This document shows positions 1 through 10,290 of a stretch of 55,500 bases of DNA, piece after piece (the stretch's first letter is position 1; the number at the start of each line of letters is the position of its first letter). The position numbers were made by a program, and so were the translations under genes. The notes under the pieces are model-generated. The model searched no databases, had not been told where the DNA came from, and saw only the letters and a program-made list of their open reading frames with translations. The DNA comes from Glandiceps talaboti (taxonomy: Eukaryota > Hemichordata > Enteropneusta > Spengelidae): NCBI RefSeq assembly GCF_964340395.1, contig NC_135562.1, positions 15,385,796 to 15,441,295 on the forward strand, in the 5' to 3' direction.

Positions 1-365
1 CACACACTTTTGTCCAACAATAAGTTAGTGTTTATTGTAGGCAGTTATACAATGTCTATATATGTCTAATGTAAGCAGTTACATAATGTCTATATATGTT
101 TATTGTAGGCAGTTACATAATGTCTATATATGTCTATTGTGGGCAGTTACATAATGTCTATATATGTCTATTGTAAGCAGTTACATAATGTCTATATATG
201 TCTATTGTAGGCAGTTACATAATGTCTATATATGTCTATTGTGGGCAGTTACATAATGTCTATATATGTCTATTGTAGGCAGTTACATAATGTCTATATA
301 TGTCTATTGTAGGCTGTTACATTACGTCTACATATGTCTATCGTGGGCAGTTACATAAAATCTAT
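1..365. repeat. 34-bp minisatellite, about 10 copies
   Basis: A tandem array starts at or before the left edge. The unit is 34 bp and reads roughly TGTCTATATATGTCTATTGT followed by GGGCAGTTACATAA. Copies differ at a few positions (gtggg, gtagg or gtaag before CAGTTACATAA). The last copies near 300-360 are more diverged. It probably lies in the next intron of the EB1-like gene. Confidence 0.95.
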
Positions 366-517
366 ATATATATGGCACATTTGTCATATCAGGATCCAAG
401 TGATTTATGTCATTAAAAAGTTTGTAGTTTACATCCTCATGCATTGGTCAACGCCTTTCATGTGAGTGCTAGCTAATAGAGTAGGTGTGGCAAGACACAT
501 CGTATCTTACAGACTAA

Positions 518-873
518 TTAAAATGGCCATATGGATGGGGATTCGCTATATATTTTGGATTTTTAATTCATATAACAATTTTATCGTAGCTTCCTATTTG
601 AAAAATCAATGTGAAATAATATAGACTAAGTCTGTGTTTGTCACTCTATAAATTGCTAAAAGCTGAACAATGTGTAAAAAGTTTGTAATTGCACGTACAA
701 TAACAAACATTTTACACATTTTTTTTTTTCTTTGCAATTGATTGAGCTACAAAGAAGGATTTGGGATATGTTGTTTCACATTGATTTTTCAGATAGGAAG
801 CTATGATAAAATTTATAAATTAAAAAATCCAAAATAAATACCCAATCCTCCCTCATCCATATGGCCACTTTAA
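518..873. mobile_element. Long-hairpin MITE, family M1, copy 1
   Basis: The two halves are inverted copies. The left arm opens with AAAATGGCCATATGGATG and the right arm closes with CATCCATATGGCCACTTT. The arms extend about 150 bp each through TCCTATTTGAAAAATCA and its complement to an AT-rich loop near 700-730. TTAA lies at both outer edges, which could be the target duplication (inference: piggyBac- or Kolobok-like). There is no coding capacity. Other copies are at 22936-23304 and 51514-51810. This one lies downstream of exon 931-1076, inside the EB1-like gene. Confidence 0.85.
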
Positions 874-930
874 GGGATGGGAAACTAAAGAACTATTTTT
901 TTTCTTCAAAAATATGGCTTAGATACATAC

Positions 931-1076
931 TTTATCAGTCCCCGTTTTCTTGAAACTTTCTTGTAATAATTTGAAATTGTGGATATATTCATGTTCAAGC
1001 TTGGCATTCATTTTAACTTTCTTCATCGATATACAATGCTCAAAAAGCATATCCATAAACATGCAATAGGCAGCTC
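931..1076 (-). CDS. MAPRE: EB1/MAPRE-like microtubule plus-end protein, second coding exon
   Basis: This exon encodes residues 41-89 of an EB1-family protein, which binds growing microtubule ends through an N-terminal calponin-homology domain and recruits partners through a C-terminal EB domain (not in this window). The translated exon starts with a split Gly, then [11 protein letters not shown], and continues with [18 protein letters not shown] and FKKTGTDK. These align without gaps with human EB1 GAAYCQFMDMLF and KLEHEYIQNFK. The acceptor is TTTTCCTCACAG|GA at 1077-1080 and the donor is AAA|GTATGT at 925-933. The length is 146 bp: 2 bases plus 48 codons, so it starts in phase 1, as required by the upstream exon, and ends in phase 0. 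The last residue corresponds to human Lys89, a residue altered in known microtubule-binding mutants. The usual PG-S loop of vertebrate EB1 is replaced by EHC. Later exons lie off the left edge. Confidence 0.97.
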
Positions 1077-1788
1077 CTGTGAGGAAAACAAACATGTATA
1101 AGAATATTACATTTGTAGGCAATAGCCAACTCTTGTGAGGAAAACAACCATGTCTTGGAATATTAGGCAATAGCCAACTCTTGTGAAGAAAACAACTATG
1201 TCTTGGAATATTAGGCAATAGCCAACTCTTGTGAGGAAAACAACCATGTCTTGGAATATTAGGCAATAGCCAACTCTTGTGAGGAAAACAACCATGTCTT
1301 GGAATATTAGGCAATAGCCAACTCTTGTGGGGAAAACAACCATGGCTTGGAATATTAGGCAATAGCCAACTCTTGTGAGGAAAACAACCATGGCTAGGAA
1401 TATTATGCAATAGCCAACTCTTGTGAGGAAAACAACCATGGCTAGCAATATTAGGCAATAGCCAACTCTTGTGAGGAAAACAACTATGTCTTGGAATATT
1501 AGGCAATAGCCAACTCTTGTGAGGAAAACAACCATGTCTTGGAATATTAGGCAATAGCCAACTCTTGTGAGGAAAACAACTATGTCTTGGAATATTAGGC
1601 AATAGCCAACTCTTGTGAGGAAAACAACCATGTCTTGGAATATTAGGCAATAGCCAATTCTTGTGAGGAAAACAACTATGTCTTGGAATATTAGGCAATA
1701 GCCAACTCTTGTGAGGAAAACAACTATGTCTTGGAATATTAGGCAATAGCCAATTCTTGTGAGGAAAACAACTATGTCTTGGAACAAA
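1061..1788. repeat. 48-bp minisatellite derived from the exon's splice acceptor
   Basis: There are 14 units of 48 bp from 1117 to about 1788. On the plus strand the unit begins AGGCAATAGCCAACTCTTGT and continues GAGGAAAACAACCATG. The genuine intron/exon junction at 1061-1108 is a diverged copy of the same unit: ATGCAATAGGCAGCTCCTGT then GAGGAAAACAAACATG. An 8-bp spacer separates junction and array. Because 48 is a multiple of three, long reading frames run through the array on the minus strand. They are repeat artefacts, not genes. Confidence 0.97.
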
Positions 1789-2064
1789 ACTTATTTCGTT
1801 TCTTATTTGACATCACTGGAAAATGATTTACTATGATCATGAATAGAGTATTGAATTTAACTTTTGTTCCAAACACAACTTTGTAAACTTTACCTGAAAT
1901 TTTCGACTGCACACTTCAGTCTTTGTCAACAGATTGACCCACTATTACGTACACCTGACCTTATGGACACATGAGCCTAATAAGGGGTCTTAGGTGCCTG
2001 GAAGTTTATATCGCTATATTAATTTGATATATTCTTTTGTTTGAACCAACTGTAGTGAATGTCA

Positions 2065-2122
2065 GAGATACACCTACAACTGCTAAAAACACTGAGATAC
2101 ACCTACAACTGCTAAAAACACT
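2065..2122. repeat. 29-bp tandem duplication
   Basis: Two back-to-back identical copies of a 29-bp unit beginning GAGATACACCTACAACTGC lie in the first coding-exon intron of the EB1-like gene, about 30 bp from the donor. Confidence 0.9.
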
Positions 2123-2154
2123 GTCTACATCCATTCACAGTTCAAATAACTTAC

Positions 2155-2285
2155 CTGAACACATTTGTTCTATCTTTGTATAATTAAGACGGAGACTGTC
2201 ATTAATCCAGGCTATCATATCATGTCGGCTAAGATTATCAGCAGTGGCACTCGTGCTGAAGACGTTTACGGCCATCGTATTTTCA
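2155..2285 (-). CDS. MAPRE: EB1/MAPRE-like microtubule plus-end protein, first coding exon
   Basis: The ATG is at 2275-2273. The exon encodes 40 codons plus one base, beginning [20 protein letters not shown] and ending with [14 protein letters not shown]. The start MAVNV, the NLSRHDM block (residues 14-20), AWIND (22-26) and YTKIEQ-CS are hallmarks of EB-family calponin-homology domains. Human EB1 has the same spacing. The acceptor CTCTCAACAG at 2286 follows a strong pyrimidine tract (2287-2316). That leaves 10 bases of 5' UTR in this exon and implies an upstream non-coding exon, as in vertebrate MAPRE genes. The donor is TTCAG|GTAAGT at 2149-2154, phase 1, matching the exon at 931-1076. The protein should act on cytoplasmic microtubules. 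Which EB paralogue it is cannot be told from 89 residues. Confidence 0.97.
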
Positions 2286-2316
2286 CTGTTGAGAGCGAGA
2301 GAGAGAAAAGAAAACC
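2276..2316 (-). promoter_or_regulatory. Splice acceptor and pyrimidine tract before the EB1 start exon
   Basis: On the minus strand an almost pure pyrimidine run (TTTTCTTTTCTCTCTCTCGC) leads to CTCAACAG. This fixes the 5' border of the start exon at 2285. Confidence 0.85.
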
Positions 2317-2493
2317 TTTAAATTGTTTCTACTTCTTTGATAATATTATATATCCTTCATCTTGACCGGGATGACAGGTTTAAGAAGTGCCTGTAGATTA
2401 ACAGATAGACAGTAAAGCAGACCATATTACAACTTTTCTTTGATTTGTACTCTCAAAGACAATAGCTCCTCGAACTCTAGTATATCTCATAAG

Positions 2494-2683
2494 CAGTGTG
2501 CTCTCTAATGACAGTCAAATTTTGTTGTTGTGAGTCAAAATGATAAAAACTGGGATTTCTTGTGAGTCACCATATACTATAACTTATAAGAGCAGGGAAC
2601 ACCAAATTTTTTTTGGGAGCGTCACTAGAAATTGTGTGCGTCAGTGGTGCGTCAAGCGTCAAATTGGCTTAGAGGGCACACTG
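2494..2683. mobile_element. hAT-type MITE, family B, copy 1
   Basis: Terminal inverted repeats are CAGTGTGCTCTCTAA at the left and TTAGAGGGCACACTG (plus strand) at the right. The interior carries the family words TTTCTTGTGAGTCACCATAT and CACTAGAAATTGTGTGCGTC. Non-coding, about 190 bp. No target duplication is visible at this copy. Other copies: 11094-11233, 14477-14620, 20830-20950, 32622-32792, 48849-49020, 51075-51359. Confidence 0.9.
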
Positions 2684-2991
2684 TACACTTGTTTTGTGAA
2701 TTTTTTTTTGATATTTTTGAAAAGTACAATTGTTCCTGATGAGTTCCTGAATACCCATTTTCATTGGTTCAGATATCAATGGTGAGAGAGACGAAATTTC
2801 AAGGCATTCAAGGAGGCTATGTCAGAGAATACAAATCACAGAGTTTTGTACATTATTCTGTTTACTGTGATGACAAAGTCACTGTGCATCATCAACATAC
2901 ATAATGTTCTCATATGACTCTTATCATGAGTGTACCATCATCATGTACATGTACACTTTGTCAGACAAGGTGTTTATGAGGGAAGCCATAC

Positions 2992-3222
2992 TTGTTTCTT
3001 GTAGTTGTACTGAATATTTGTAACAAAGTAAATCCACAAATGCAGAGAATCAACATCACGTCTGATCAAAAACCAACTGCCTTCCATTGTGTGATACTTT
3101 TCAGATTCAGACCAAAGAAAGGAAGGTTTCTCTTCTGAGATGAGGAGGGTGTTCATGTCCTGGAAAGGCATATTCTCTCTGATGTCACTCATGTACAGTA
3201 GGATATCATGAACATCTGTACA
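2992..3222 (-). CDS. Exon-like open segment, unrecognised product
   Basis: The minus strand is open for 77 codons between an acceptor-like TTTTTGAATGCAG at 3223 and a donor-like CAA|GTATGG at 2991, phase 0 at both ends. Residues include SDIRENMPFQDMNTLLISEE, KPSFLWSESEKYH, SWFLIRRDVDSLHLWIYF and YNYKKQ. The acidic, aromatic mix and lack of simple repeats look coding. I do not recognise the family. If the donor is not used, the frame stops at 2974. It lies about 700 bp upstream of the EB1 start exon in the same orientation. It could be a 3' exon of a separate minus-strand gene beginning near 18350, or a chance frame. Confidence 0.4.
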
Positions 3223-3839
3223 CTGCATTCAAAAAGTAAATTTTCATCCCACTTTCTATTGCGATGCACCAGCAGTCTTTTTCTCTCTTTTGATAACTTC
3301 AGATTCAATAGTGGTGACAAAAAGCATGAATGTTTGGATAACAATACACACAACACATTGGTTGGTTGATGGTTTTGTAATAGTGTGTACATGTACAGTA
3401 GGCTGTAAAATACAATGTGTCTTGCCACCATATCAGTCACCACCTAAGGCTGATGAGTAAGAAACATGATGTATGTGTAAAGTTGATCAGGCTGTACTCA
3501 AAGAAATGGAAAACGTGAATGTTTTGAACAATGCAACCAACCCAATGTATCATAGTCTATGTGTAGAGCTGATAAGGTCTACGCAAAGACAAGTATCATA
3601 CCACTCAAGCAAAGTAGACGAACACCTCAACGGCAAACATCCAATCTAGTTCAGTATATACATGTAGCTCAAGAACTACTTTCAAATTTTCTAACTCAGT
3701 GCCAGCATGATGTCAGTGTTTTTGTTAAGTTTCCCATAATTTTGTTTAGGGAATACCAGTAAAAAGTTGCACTTCATGAGCATCTCAGTAAAGTGATTAG
3801 GGAACTCAGGTAGGTTTTACCTTCATATGAATGATGCCC
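3223..3839. other. No gene seen
   Basis: AT-rich unique-looking sequence. Short open frames on both strands have no recognisable content and no paired splice sites. Confidence 0.5.
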
Positions 3840-3997
3840 TGTCTCTTTTTTTGTTAAGGGCAGTAAGCAAGTAAAATCTACCCACGTACACCTATCAATT
3901 TACAAGGGTTATCCACAAAATTATATCACTTTTACCATATTCTACCTTTCCATCCCCCAATCCTGAGCAAAAACAATGCCTTTATAAAAACACTGTC
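3840..3997. mobile_element. Dispersed repeat family D, copy 1
   Basis: Related to 10618-10776 and, inverted, to 15170-15325. Shared words run in order: TTTGTTAAGGGCAGTAAG, GTAAAATCTACC, a central pyrimidine-rich part, and AAAACACTG at the right end. Confidence 0.6.
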
Positions 3998-3999
3998 AT

Positions 4000-4085
4000 G
4001 TTAACATTGGGCTGGTGCAGGCACTATGTCTTTCCAGTTGCTAGCACATGCTGGTGAGATGTCAGTGCCAGCCCAGTGTTAGCAC
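4000..4085. repeat. Imperfect palindrome
   Basis: TAACATTGGGCTGGTGCAGG near 4000-4019 is the near-complement of GTGCCAGCCCAGTGTTA near 4064-4081. The loop is about 45 bp. It is probably a foldback remnant; no coding capacity. Confidence 0.65.
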
Positions 4086-4109
4086 TATGTGCTGACCAGA
4101 TTTTAGCAC

Positions 4110-4275
4110 TTAGGGGCCTAATGCTAATCTAGCTGCTAGACCTCAGGCTTTCTTCTGATCGATATGAGGGTGGCACACCATTCAGCTATCGCCCTCACTA
4201 GCAACCTTTGGTCGTCTTCGCAGTGAGCAGAATAGCCCGAGGGGTCTAGCAGCAAGACTAGCCTAATGCTAGCCA
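4110..4275. mobile_element. Foldback element with about 45-bp arms
   Basis: The left arm contains GGCCTAATGCTAATCTAG then CTGCTAGACCTCAGGCT. The right arm is its imperfect complement, AGCCCGAGGGGTCTAGCAGC then AAGACTAGCCTAATGC. The loop (about 4160-4230) is relatively GC-rich. This is a non-autonomous hairpin element of unknown superfamily. Confidence 0.75.
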
Positions 4276-5267
4276 GTCAAAGCAGTTCTTGAGCTGTCAA
4301 AAGGATATACCAAATTGCACCATCTATGATGGCAATAAATATGAACCATGACAGAGTGGATTCGGCTCTAATATACTTACTTATTGGGGAGAGAAAGTTG
4401 TAAGAACATTATGGTTAGGGTAACATTACATATAATTCATTATGCAGAGTAAATCTTAAATTACATTGGTTGGTACAGACTTTATCACAAGAGAATGTGT
4501 TGGCTTCATTGTATTGTAGGCAATTATCAGTTATAGACAGAATATACAAGTACATTTATACAACAAACTTATGATACATGAATTTTATATATTTTTACCA
4601 ATTATATGTGATTTAAAAAACAAAACATGAAATAGAATAGTGACTCATTACGTAACTAAAATGAAACTGTACAATATTGTGCCAGCTATGTACATGATCC
4701 CATTTATCAAAACCACTGAAATCTTAAAGTGCATAAACTATTTCCAGTATTATCATTACCATGTTTCAGTTTAATAAAATGACCACACCTTGTCACCTTG
4801 TCATGGTTTAGACTTTACTTTTACACTTGTTTGTCTCCAGACTTTGTAAGTATGGTGATAAAACTTAGGTATGCCTTTCCAAGGGAATATGAAGTGGAAG
4901 GGTTTGGGGATGAGGGGTGATGATGATCTTGGACCATTCCTATCACCTTAATTAACTAAACACTTATGTTGTATAGTTTAAACACACACAAGTTTACAGA
5001 AAATCAACACATTTAACAAACATGTACATTCATTCATCTTTTCAATTGGCACAACACAAGATAACAGTGCATTCTTGCTTAATGCCTCATTCAGAGTTCT
5101 CCCTGGACAAGATAATAAACTTTGTCTTCTTGCAATTTTTCAGTACAAGCCATCAACCGTTGACGGTTATATTTGCTAAATTTATAGTTTCTGTAAAAGA
5201 CCATGGGTATTTAAGTAAATTTTATGTTTCTGTCCTCGTTGAATACCTCATGCTGTGCTGTAGCTGA
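4276..5267. other. No gene seen
   Basis: AT-rich sequence with no repeat structure, splice-flanked open frame or recognisable motif. The open frame at 5022-5267 has no known content. Confidence 0.5.
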
Positions 5268-5773
5268 GGTGTACATCAATCTGATTAAAATCCGATGTAG
5301 TGTACATGGCATGATTTCTTTTTGGCTATTACGTTTACTGTCGTTTCATCTTTTGTGAGCGCTCGTTACATACATCTGACACAATACCATAGGTTTTACC
5401 AAACCCACATCAGAGCACTGAGTGAATTCACTCAACCAATGAAAACATGTAATGCACTGAAACATACAGGTGCAGTACTTCGGAGAGCTCTGTTTGAAAA
5501 GAGGATGAACACAGAGCGCAGACAACGATGTTATGTTATTTTTTGGTGGTTCTCTTTCTTTCAATTTGGAACGTTGAGTGTTATATTGTAATCTGTAAGA
5601 CAGAGTCTGGTTGGCTACTCAAAAGTACAAGATTGGGTTTGGGAAAACCTATGGTATTGGGTCAGATGCATGTAGCGAGCGCTCACAAAAGAACAAAGGA
5701 CAGTAAACGTAACAGCCAAAAAGAAATCTCGCTGTGTACACAACATCGATTTTAATCAGATTGGGGTGTACAT
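5268..5773. mobile_element. Mutator-like MITE with about 130-bp terminal inverted repeats
   Basis: The element spans 5277-5764 and is flanked by a perfect 9-bp direct repeat GGTGTACAT at 5268-5276 and 5765-5773. The left arm starts CAATCTGATTAAAATC and the right arm ends GATTTTAATCAGATTGG. Arm complementarity continues through TTTCTTTTTGGCT, TTACGTTTACTGTC, TTTTGTGAGCGCTCG and CCATAGGTTTT to about 5408 on the left. Long arms plus a 9-bp duplication are the diagnostic pair for MULE-type elements. The interior (about 5410-5635) shows no transposase; the short open frames are arm shadows. Confidence 0.9.
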
Positions 5774-6753
5774 GTGTTCTCCCTTTAGCAATTCACAGTT
5801 TCCAGATGCCAAAGTGACATGTGTTTAGTACCAACTATCTGTCTCAAACAGATCGTCAAGTTGTCACCACCTGTTATCATATTAATCTGTATTGGGAAAA
5901 GTTCTTGAGGAAAGCAGGGTGTACCATCACCTTCATATACCATAATACATGATATCCAAATAGAAACAATCACACATCAGTTTATACATTACATAGTGAC
6001 ATTGATATTTTCATAGTCGTATGACCTCGGAAATTGTGCAAACTTTATATTTCAACCATAGTGCAGGTGAACAATTCAAACAATTAACAGCGGACTGAAC
6101 ACAAAGTAACACAGACACAGGACAGTAATGTGACACATAGTTTTAACACTAAATAACTATGACATGGACTTTACTTTATATGACTTCAACATGCACAGAT
6201 GACAACACAGAAATACCAACTATGACAATGAACACGGAAATACCAAATAAACATTGTTTTTACGTTGGAAGGAGAGAGAATACAGATATCGATGTTAGTA
6301 TATATGTATCTGGTCAAAATCAGGATTTCCTATGGTTGGCAGAACAAACTGGTTGAACGACCTGATCCATAGTTTTCTCCCCGAAGTTTCCAATAATTAC
6401 TGGAATTACCTTGATGATATTGGTTCAGATACTGCTTACAAGAAATACTGTCAACCAGGGCTGCCAGAAACACAAGTAATGACTTTGAAGTTTTGATAAT
6501 GTGACACGTACACACACAGCAATCTAAGTGGAATACCAGTACCTTGAATTTCAAAACAGAAAACATGATGGTATGATATGGCATTTTGTGTTAGCTTGAT
6601 CACCTTATAGCCCTGCACCAAAAAGTTGTGAACTCTTGAAAGTTGAAATGTTACAGTGTCTATCTAGTTGCAAATGACGTATGCATAAAATGAGGTTGCT
6701 GTTTATAAAATATTGGAGGTCTGTCAGGTAGCTATGATGTGAACAATTTATAC
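5774..6753. other. No gene seen
   Basis: AT-rich sequence without recognisable repeats. The open frames at 6159-6356 (+) and 6330-6584 (-) have low-complexity or unremarkable content and no convincing splice borders. Confidence 0.5.
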
Positions 6754-6899
6754 CTGATGTATCCAACAAGTTGCAAACCTTGAATCAACAATGCGTACAG
6801 CTTTAAACCAAAGTCCTTATAACACACCATGAACATGCTACCATCAGGGTGAGACCACAGGTAACTCATAACAAAAGTTCTGCTTACTCTCAATATTGC
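6754..6899 (-). CDS. Exon-like open segment, unrecognised product
   Basis: The minus-strand frame ends at a good donor ATCAG|GTATAA (6748-6758) and reads SYLWSHPDGSMFMV, CYKDFGLKLYALLIQGLQ and LVGYI before it. The hydrophobic pattern looks protein-like but I do not recognise it. The 5' border is unclear: AGTAAGCAG|AAC near 6900 lacks a pyrimidine tract, and the frame stays open to 6968, where it enters sequence resembling the repeat near 15705. It may belong with 2992-3222 and the start exon at 18319-18350 in one minus-strand gene. That link is inference. Confidence 0.3.
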
Positions 6900-6904
6900 C
6901 ATAG

Positions 6905-7130
6905 CAGACTTGATTTGAGCATGCTCAGATGCAGAGGACTGGGATAATTTGCTAGTTGCAGAAACCAAGGTGACTGGCAGGGTGATCCTCTAGCAAGGTT
7001 TAGTGCCTCTTACAAAGACTAGATTACTTGCCACAAACAATATCACAGATTGTGTACAAGAGTGATTGATTCACGTTATCTATGGAAAACATTCCCATAA
7101 TGCACCATTCAAGATGGTAGGTTTGCAAGT
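6905..7130. repeat. Dispersed repeat related to 15705-16350
   Basis: Shared words occur in the same order in both places: TGAGCATGCTCAGATGCA, ACTAGATTACTTG, AGTGATTGA, and GGTAGGTTTGCAAGTTCCA. The spacing differs, so the copies are diverged or interrupted. Non-coding. Confidence 0.5.
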
Positions 7131-7673
7131 TCCATATCATGATACCACATTGCATTGCTAAGCCTACACTTGAAATTGTACCAATAACTTATCAGCCAAC
7201 ATGCAAACCACATACTACTTGACAGAGAGGGAAAATGTGCTGAAATTGAAAGTACTTTCATGTTTCATCCACAATTTGTGTTGTAGATAAACCTTGGGAA
7301 CGCATTGATTTTAAGACTATTAGATTAAGCATTAACCAGTCAGGGTCTAAATTAACCAACCAGGGTCTGAAATAACCAATACAGGTTACTTTACCCAAGT
7401 GGTGGTTACTGTAGGTTAATTGGTAGTAATTATCAATTCATTACATCAAAATATCATGAAGTAATAACATTTATAATTCATAGAATTTACCATCAACTAA
7501 TCATTTTTAAATCAATTATTCAGTAAATGTTAACAGCTATAGATACTAGAAATTATTATTGTTATTTTTTTAAATTATTATTCTATTCAACTATTGGCCT
7601 GGTGAAGTCAGCTGTCTATCATATCATGGTTGAAACATAAATACATTATCATAGAAACACAACGTATTGGGCC
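7131..7673. other. No gene seen
   Basis: AT-rich. A short degenerate repetition of ACCAGTCAGGGTCTAAATTA and ACCAACCAGGGTCTGAAATA lies near 7333-7380. Confidence 0.5.
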
Positions 7674-8877
7674 ATAAGCAGGGCTCGAAATTCGCGGTAG
7701 CCCCGCGTCCACAGACTACCAATGTCTGTCTCTGGGCTACCAAATTATGTGAGTGGTAGCCCAATTGGGCTACTAAGTTTTGAATGAAACTGACACCCTG
7801 ACTCCGACACCTTCCCGGGCCGGGGGCCTCCGAGGTCGCAGTCCTGTGGGACGTGTTCTCGCCAAAATTAGCGTCAAAATCAGTGCGTCTTTCCAAATTT
7901 ACATCCACACTACATGTATATCAAATGTACACGAAATACATGTACACTGTACACGTCATTCTTCCGTTCATCGTATACACAGCTTGTACTTCCAAAATGT
8001 CACACCAAAACATTTATATGCAACAATATTCTGTATAGCGATTTAATGTTATCTTTCTGTACTTTCAATTTCCCATGGTTATCACTCTCTGGAAATCTGC
8101 TCTCCGGCCCGGGCATCCGGTTCTTCTCGGAGTCGGGGTACAGTACAATCTCGGTACAGCACTGCTGCAGTAACTAAATTCCATAACATGAATGACAGCG
8201 TTAACTTTCAACTTGACAGAGACACAGTTGTAATGGTGTTTGATAAAATTTTATGCTGATGAGAACTGTTAACTTGGTATACACCTACAGATTCGTTTAT
8301 TCTTGAACGATGCCTAAAACATTCCGTGTGTAAACCATGCTCACGCAACCCCTGAGAGCATGCAGTGGTGAATGGTAAATTCACGTAATGTATTCGATCT
8401 AGTAGTAGTAGCAAAGCTCAAAAGAAAGTTGAAGTTTTAGTGAGAATGAAATGGTGACATGATGATTTGAATTTATCTTAGTGAAGTTTTCAGCATGGAC
8501 CGTCTGCTGATGTGGTCTTAGACTGTTTGATTATCTCTTTGCCCATGAATGGAAGGGGCTTTGCCGTAATGGCCGTCATGTATTAATACAAATCCTGTCT
8601 AACCCGTCTGTTAATAAGTAACCAATCACGTGAATAGATAATGATAACAGCACATAGTTTCTAAACTACCCAAGACGTAGTCTCCACATCAGGAAATGGC
8701 CATGGGGCTTATGAAACTGTTTATACGTTTTCCATACGTTGAATCATATTCAAATTTTACAGGTCTCACTGCACCAAGAGATTTAGATAATAGTTACAAG
8801 TACGAATTGCGACTACATGTTTTTTCTTCATTGCAATGATAACCGTACGTTGTAAATGACACGGCCCCAGAGACACA

Positions 8878-10290
8878 TACCGTTAAAGTCGTATTATAAG
8901 CCGCATACATATTATAAGTCGCACCCCTACTTGGAGGCGCTAGCTTTGAGGGTACATCAAACAATTTGTGAATAATAGAAAGTATGTATTATAAGTCGCA
9001 CCCCTACTTCACAGCTAGCTTCACCTCGTATTTGCACCAAAACAATAGTAACGACGCATTCAAGTGTAATACTTTTTGTTTAAAATTTGAATACAAAGTA
9101 TCACTTTATGTACCACCTCTTCACACGTACTGGGATATCAAAAGAAGGGTGTTGCAATCCCTTCCTTTCGGCAGGGAGCGGGACATTTACACCTATCGTA
9201 CTAATAAAGTTACGCACTGTATATCAAAAGAAGGGTGTCGCAATCCCTTCCTTTCGGCAGGGAGCGGGACATTTACACCTATCGTACCGATAAAGTTACG
9301 CACTGTATATCAAAAGAAGGGTGTCGCAATCCTTTCGGCAGGGATCGGGACATTTACACCTATCGTACCGATAAAGTTGTATGGCTGCCGATCACACCTC
9401 GAGTACAAGAAGCCGCTTCGTACTTGTTCACACGTGTTGGAGTTCGAGTTCAAGAGAAAGGATATATTGATGAAAAAGGTGAGTTTTAATTTATAACGTG
9501 TTTCATGTACCATTCTGTTCAGCTGTGATCACGATAGCAAAAGTTGAGTTTTATAACACATGTTTCATGTACCATAGCTGTGATCACGCTAGCAAAGCAT
9601 GGAGTTGTTTACATCGACGTGTTCTCAGTGGGCCATCATATATGCTAATGTTTCGTGACGTTTCATGACGTCGTATGCGTAACGGCCAATAGTCATTCGA
9701 CGATCATTTACATTTGTTTACGAGTTCATGAACGCAGTTGACCTTTCAACTTAGAATGAGAGAATCGATGTCAATTTGATTTATACCGCCAAATCTTTCA
9801 GTCTACTTTCAACCTATATTTTTTCCAAACACGATCGTTTCAAAATATCTGACATCGTTGTGCTTCTACCATTCCACAGGCTGCATTGAGTATATCAGGA
9901 GAACGTTCCCAAGACTGACTGAAGATCGGCGGCGTCTACCGTACTTGTTTGGGATTCCTGTAGGGTACATCTTACGGAACGAGTGAAAGATGAGTAGCGT
10001 GACCGTAACGTCGATGTTGCTGTCATTCCGGACAGCCTTACCGATCTCCTCCAGCCACACTTATCATTTCATTCTTACACTTTGAAACTTCATAATAAAG
10101 TTTTCATATTGTGTTACAGACGTCCATTTTTCCATAACCGAGAGTTCGGGTGAATTTCTACCACATCCACATTTTGAAAAATTGAAAAGTCTTTATTATA
10201 AGTCGCACCCCTAGTTCAAGAAATAAAATTGGTTCTTTATTTTGCAACATTGTAATATAAGCCGCGGCTTATAATACGACTTTAACGGTA
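8878..10290. mobile_element. TA-flanked DNA transposon nested in the hAT-like element
   Basis: Perfect 25-bp terminal inverted repeats (8880-8904 and 10264-10288, beginning CCGTTAAAGTCGTATTAT) are bounded by TA on both sides. Subterminal copies of TATAAGTCGCACCCCTA occur at 8911-8931, 8990-9006 and 10197-10213. A TA duplication is typical of Tc1/mariner/pogo elements, but no DDE transposase is recognisable. The interior holds an 86-bp triplicate (9135-9380), CRE-like TGACGTC words near 9665, and a 65-codon minus-strand frame (9866-10060) without known homology. Confidence 0.85.
9135..9380. repeat. 86-bp tandem repeat, three copies
   Basis: ATATCAAAAGAAGGGTGT recurs at 9135, 9221 and 9307, an exact 86-bp period. 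Each copy contains TTTCGGCAGGGA.CGGGACA and CATTTACACCTATCGTAC. The third copy has a short internal deletion. The repeat creates the overlapping open frames at 8984-9496, which I treat as artefacts. Confidence 0.95.

Noticed and set aside
919-1787. Two long minus-strand open frames (275 and 226 codons) as repeat-protein genes
   Set aside because: They are produced by a 48-bp array inside an intron of a recognisable EB1-family gene. Only 931-1076 is real coding sequence.
9430-9470. tRNA-like T-loop word (GTTCGAGTTC)
   Set aside because: No A-box or cloverleaf-compatible sequence upstream; it lies inside a transposon.
8984-9513. 170-codon frame as a transposase
   Set aside because: The open length comes from an 86-bp triplicate; no DDE or helix-turn-helix pattern is visible.
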